NCBI GenBank assembly: GCA_037074765.1 | Contig: JBAMDO010000043.1 | Location: forward strand, 479,501-543,500 | Origin: Mansonella perstans | Lineage: Eukaryota; Nematoda; Chromadorea; Rhabditida; Onchocercidae | DNA length: 64,000 nt | Direction: 5' to 3' | Shown: in pieces, positions 59,374 through 64,000 of the stretch | How the letters are laid out: every line of letters begins with the position of its first letter | Position numbering within the stretch: the first letter of the stretch is position 1 | Translations under genes and position numbers: made by a program | The notes under the pieces: generated by a model | Seen by the model: only the letters and a program-made list of their open reading frames with translations | The model's database searches: none | Told to the model about the DNA's origin: nothing

Positions 59374-61704
59374 TCATTTTTCCACACTATCGTGTAATGA
59401 CGGTTGCAGCGACACATCCGGAAAGCAGGCTGTAAACAATGCAGAGCACTGTCGAGATACCGAGTCTGTCATCCTGAAATAATTGTAGAAATGTTTGCTT
59501 TTTCTAGACGTCGATGATTTAAATTTTATGGAGCATTTGATTTGCACCCGTAGTACTCAAGTGAAGAAAATACCAGGATTAATTTGATCAGTCAACGTGC
59601 TTTCATATAATTTTTCAGTAAAATTCCCACGGTTGAGATGAAGTATCCAGAAAAATTATTTAAAGTTAAACAATCTAGAATGACTTTTTTTGTGAAGAAA
59701 GTTACTTGTCAACGAGAGTAGCTTTTAAGTGCTCGTAAGAAATATGCTCTTGGACTGTTTTCCTGTCCACATCGGCAAATTTGCATACTGAACATTCATA
59801 AGGCAGTATGCTTAGGTGTTGCTTGACATGTCTATACAATATTAGATATTCGCCTTCAAATATCTCTTGGCAAAAGCTGCATGTTTTCCGTGGTGTCGGT
59901 GTTTGTATTATTGATTGCACAAGTGCCTAAAATGATGAAATGATAACGATCAATTTAATGATCCAGCTTTACAGCTTAAATCTGACTGAGATTAAATTCA
60001 AGCATTTATCAGATTGCTGGAGTGATTGATGAAGAGACGAACCTGTGGAGAATTATTTTTGGGTGCAGCTGCAAGAAGACTAGTTAATGTCATGCATTTT
60101 GACGAACTGTCTTCTGTTGCATCAAAAACGAGTGGTTTACATTCAGGATTGGTTACTGGATGACTAGACATGCTCATTAGATCTTTAAAATGAGGCGTAT
60201 CTTTCGAATAAGGAATAGATGTTGTTGGAAGCAGTACCGCAACATCATTCGATGGTGCTGGAGTTTGAAGCGTCAAATTTAAGGGAAGTATAGCAGTAAA
60301 TATTGATGACGTTGGTTTGAGACTTGGAGAACTGAATGTTCGAAATGTGGACGTTAAAGTTGGCATAGACTGAGCAGCATTCTGCATAGATGAAGGAGCG
60401 AAACAGGTAGATGGTATGCACCAATTTGTTTCTGTTAATGATTTCAGTAATGGAGACCCCGATATTGGCGATCGCCGAAAAATATGAAATGAAGAAAGAC
60501 GATCCGAAAAATGATTCGGAAAACAACGAGATGCGATCTGCAATAAGCCAATATTGCAGAATCAAAAAAATTCACTTCAGGAACATATGGTTGTAACAGA
60601 TATGTTTAACTGATTGCGCCTTAATGTCTTGTTCGTTCAAGGTTTTCCGACTTTTACAAAAAGTGTTGAGTGTGAAAATAAAACAGACAATCTTATCATA
60701 TTTATTGGTACAAATAGAACCTTGCCACAGAACTGAATCAGATTTTCCAAGTATACTTGATTATTTGACTTGTTTCGAAAAGAAAAGGAAATCCTTCTAC
60801 AACTCAAACCATTTATATAATAGTCCTTCTCAATTAAGTAGGATTATTAAAATCTATAGAAGTGATATTTTGCTTCAGTATTTCTCGGTAATATGGTCTG
60901 CATGGGATATAAAAACTTATGATGTCAGTTTCAATTTTCGTTTAATTCAGTGCTTCCCAATTTTTCTTTACAAGGGACCACTTTGGCTTTTTTATTTGTA
61001 GCAGGAGTCATAAGGTCCAAAAATAATAAATTTTGTTAATTTGGAAATAAACTTTAATTAAAACCTTTAACATATTAATTAAAAAAAAAACAGTTTCCCC
61101 TGCATTTCTGATCCCGTTACTGCCCTTGCGGAATTCTCGCGGACAAGGGGATCCACTGGCTTAATCCATCCTTGCCGAGTTTTCGTAACTCAGAGATATA
61201 AAACGGTATTAAACAAACTCTGCAAAATTCCTTTTTTAGAGATGGATCCAATTCTATGATATCTGTCGGAGTCTGCTTATACTTATGAACTTCCTTCATG
61301 TGGCGCGTTAAGAAATTTTTTGAATGATGCTGCAGTGTGCAATCTCCAACAGAACAACTGCAATGGAATATTATACAAAAGCATATCTTCATTCACTTTG
61401 ATAAAGCACTTTTAATTTTTGTTGAACTAAGTAATCACCCACAGTTTTCCTACCTTGCATTTTATCAACTAAAACTGAAGTCTGTTTGTTATTAAGAAAT
61501 AAGAGTTTGAATGAATCAATTTAACCGGTAAGATGGCTTCGTGAGGTGTGATCGAGTGTGTTCCTCCATAACCGTCACATGCGAAATCACAAAACTATTA
61601 CAAATCTGGAAAATAAAATTGCAGGATTCACAGATTAGAAGAGTAATGGCTTTTTCACCACTGTTTTCTTTGATAGCTTTTTCATTACTGTTTTCTTCAT
61701 CCAT
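59374..61704 (-). CDS. C2H2 zinc-finger protein
   Basis: Six exons join in frame to 423 residues: 61704-61526, 61357-61121, 60650-60611, 60537-60043, 59926-59706, 59473-59374. Zinc-finger pairs: C25/C28 with H49/H53 (long spacing, so doubtful), C61-x4-C66-x12-H79-x4-H84, C333-x2-C336-x13-H350-x3-H354, and C362-x2-C365-x12-H378-x4-H383. A further CRVC stands alone near residue 113. Residues 160-317 are Ser/Thr/Pro-rich and probably disordered. A nuclear nucleic-acid-binding role is likely from the fingers. The 40-nt exon (RKTLNEQDIKAQS) bridges a phase 2 to phase 0 mismatch that otherwise breaks the gene. The start is uncertain: the ATG at 61704 follows AAAAATAG, a possible acceptor, and more 5' exons may exist, perhaps including 63713-63869. 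I could not assign an ortholog. Confidence 0.7.
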
Positions 61705-63712
61705 CACTATTTTTCTTAATATCTACATTCTTGTTCTGAACAGTGAGAACTGCACTGCAGTGGAAGACAGTGAATTGAAAAGATTAGAAAGAGGAGAAAA
61801 ACAGAGAAATCTTTCGTTATCATAACTATATCACATTGGATCTAACAAACAGCAGATTAAATAACTTGAATTCTTTCTAATCTATTTAAGGATACTTCAT
61901 GAAAGCTATGAAGTGAAAAAATTGCATGTTATTACACCAGCAGAAAACCAGGATGAAGTCTGAAAACTGTACGGAAGAAAGAATATAAAAATTAGGCGAT
62001 AACAATGATAACATGCACCAATATTTTGTGTTCACATGAGAATATAGCAATGAGTGCAATAGCCAGCCAACTGCTAACTGTCTTTCAATAATAACGAAGC
62101 ACTAACCTATAAGGACTATTTTTGAAAAATATTAAATCGTTTTTTTCTAATTTTACCATCTGTCGTTTATGAAATGTTCCCTGGGAATTTGATAAGTGAT
62201 GGATTCAAATCTGAGAACTGAATGTGCTTAAGGATTCTGCATATTTAAAATAGGCAACAAAAATTATATCTATTATGAGCGCATAGAATGTTGCCTGAAC
62301 GCAATTAGAATCACCAGGTAAGTGCAATCTTTGTTCCCAGCTATAAAATAAAAGATTTCAATGTATAAAATAACACTTGTTATTTTTACAATATATTGGA
62401 TTTTATTTGGGAAAGTTGCTGTAGTGTTAGGGAATGATATCAGAGAGGAATAAGTTAATTTAAAATTCATTCAGTCACAGTAATTTACAAAATTGTTTTT
62501 GGCTAACAACTGTGATTACTCATTTGTCAAAATTTGCCTGATTACCGTAGTACATTATATTTTCTACCAACAGAATTCATGTTTTGTTTCGAATTATATC
62601 ATATAAAACATGTGAGTGTAAAATTTAACTTCTGGAAGTTGACGACGTCAAAGTTCTCCCAATTTCAAAAATTAGTGGATACTGAGCTTTTCACTCAATG
62701 AAAATAACAGCTTACTTATTCGATTTATGAAAATTTAATGTGTTTTAATTTAAATTATTATGTCGTTTAAAATGAATGTTGCCGGACAAAAATTTTACCA
62801 CCGTGAATACATCTCGAATATTTCGAAAAAAACCGAGAAAAGAGTGGGAGAAGTGAACCATTGCCGGAAATGCTATGCACACACAATATAATAAATAAAA
62901 CTGGACAGTTTTTTTCTCGGGAACTAAAAATACAATTTAAACTTGAAAGTGTTATGGGGAAGAACAAGGATGAATTAACAAATAATAAGGAAAATAAGCC
63001 TTCTGTAGTTTCGATAAAATGATGAGAAACAACAGGAAACATCACTATAGAAGGAATAACATCAAATGGTACTATCCTGCTTTGAAAGAAAAATCGAAAT
63101 TACATTTGGGAAGTGAATTTGAAAAAAGTATTAGAAACCATTATAACGGAAAGAAGTTTGATTAAGGAATTATAGTTTAATACTAAGCATGTGTTAATAG
63201 ATCCGTTGGATTTTTATATTTGGAAAATAACAACTTAAGAGTTATACTTCCACTACACCTGTACCCCATTTTTTATTAGGTGGATTACATTCACCATAGC
63301 TGCTGGTTCGTTGCTTTACCATATTTGATCGAGAAACAGTGAACTGTTATTATGTGTAGATCATGATGACTGTGCTCGCTCGTTCGCTCATCAAAATAAG
63401 GAAGCAACGAACCAGTTGCTTTCTTATCAACCGAGAATGTCTTATTTTAAACATTACGACCTCACCTGACATTTCACTTCACGACTTGAAACCTCACTAA
63501 AATTAGGAACAAGGCCCATTTTCAGTGAATCCTCGATAACTAAACTTTTCTCTGCTCGTTGTGTGTTATACAATCTCGGACGATACTGCAATTATATCTT
63601 TTTTGAAAAAACGAAGAGAAACTGCTTTTACTTACACGAATTCCTGAATAAAAGCGTATATCATCTTTTTTTTCAGGTAAAACTAAAAGAAAGTGCTAAG
63701 AAATAATTTAAC
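61705..63712. other. Intron or intergenic, unresolved
   Basis: Two kilobases with no confident exon. If the exon at 63713-63869 belongs to the zinc-finger gene this is intronic; otherwise it holds that gene's promoter. Confidence 0.35.
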
Positions 63713-63869
63713 CTGCGTAGGATATTTGCTAAGCAGTGCCTCTTCGACTTTGGCAAAATTGCTGGATTCTGCAGATGTGGATGCTTTATCCTCCTGAATA
63801 ACTTCCTGATGTGCACGCTGCAATACGTCTCGTGTATGCTCAACACACCGTTCTGCAATGTTCCATGCC
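63713..63869 (-). CDS. Internal exon of an unidentified gene running off the right side
   Basis: A CGGTTGCAG acceptor (ending at 63870) and a CAG|GTTAAA donor enclose 157 nt: one base, then 52 open codons. The peptide AWNIAERCVEHTRDVLQRAH and the following QEVIQEDKAS look helical and charged, ending with a Ser-rich turn and VEEALLSKYPTQ. Such composition is unlike the AT-driven chance frames nearby. The exon ends in phase 0, whereas the first zinc-finger exon seen at 61704 does not accept phase 0 directly, so an intermediate exon or a separate gene is required. Confidence 0.5.
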
Positions 63870-64000
63870 CTGCAACCGAATTTCAATTTCTTAATTAAAA
63901 GTCATATATATTCTCTTATTAATATTGCTCACAATACTACATTGTAATATTGACTACACCAATTTCAAATTTATCTAAGCCCAGCACTATAGTAGAAACC
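63870..64000 (-). other. Intron sequence at the window edge
   Basis: Upstream of the exon at 63713-63869 on the minus strand. It shows a pyrimidine-rich acceptor region and nothing else; upstream exons lie outside the window. Confidence 0.4.

Noticed and set aside
60245..60565. 106-codon minus-strand frame overlapping the large zinc-finger exon
   Set aside because: It is the shadow of the 60043-60537 exon in another frame, and its codons do not continue into the flanking finger exons.

Overview
The window looks like nuclear DNA of a parasitic nematode, most likely a filarial or other spirurid (clade III) species. It is strongly AT-rich. Its genes have many small exons with TTTCAG- or ATAG-type acceptors. 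Several start codons lie 16-30 nt behind such an acceptor, as expected for spliced-leader trans-splicing. The gene content is typically nematode: a ZP-domain cuticlin, a FoxG/fkh-2 forkhead factor, an alpha-type nicotinic acetylcholine receptor and a decayed BEL/Pao LTR retrotransposon. Most real exons are shorter than 60 codons, so I rebuilt the gene models by joining exons on phase and splice sites. The species is an inference; there are no rRNA or mitochondrial markers here.

Layout. At 1.35-2.11 kb (- strand) is a three-exon gene for a 128-residue single-pass membrane protein. At 2.76-9.15 kb (+) are two tandem seven-exon LanC-like (LANCL) genes with identical intron positions and phases. 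At 9.4-17.6 kb is a degenerate BEL/Pao element with both LTRs, remnants of gag, protease, RT, RNase H and integrase, and a third, possibly env-like, region with an internal duplication. The 17.6-24.7 kb stretch is mostly gene-poor, with one exon-like ORF (18.03-18.14 kb) and one GC-richer block (21.2-21.5 kb). At 24.75-27.24 kb (-) is a four-exon fkh-2/FoxG gene, with a GC box and a (TG)n/(CA)n inverted repeat upstream. The 27.3-44 kb stretch is a gene desert apart from one convincing orphan exon (36.68-36.86 kb, -).

At 44.0-48.5 kb (+) is a ten-exon cuticlin with a signal peptide, ZP domain, furin-type site and C-terminal membrane segment. At 51.8-53.0 kb (+) is a four-exon gene for a 199-residue protein I do not recognise. 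At 53.7-58.0 kb (-) is a 14-exon alpha nAChR subunit (523 residues), complete except for one non-canonical splice junction. At 59.4-61.7 kb (-) is a six-exon C2H2 zinc-finger gene that may extend upstream. At 63.71-63.87 kb (-) is one more exon of a gene running off the right side.

The genes form no pathway. The only clear local relationship is the LANCL duplication, close enough (355 bp between stop and next start) for possible co-transcription. I found no CRISPR array, tRNA, rRNA or bacterial-type operon, and no clear new multi-gene system. The best leads are the LANCL pair, the odd features of the nAChR gene (an intronic copy of an exon edge and one frame-breaking junction) and the exons not assigned to any known family.
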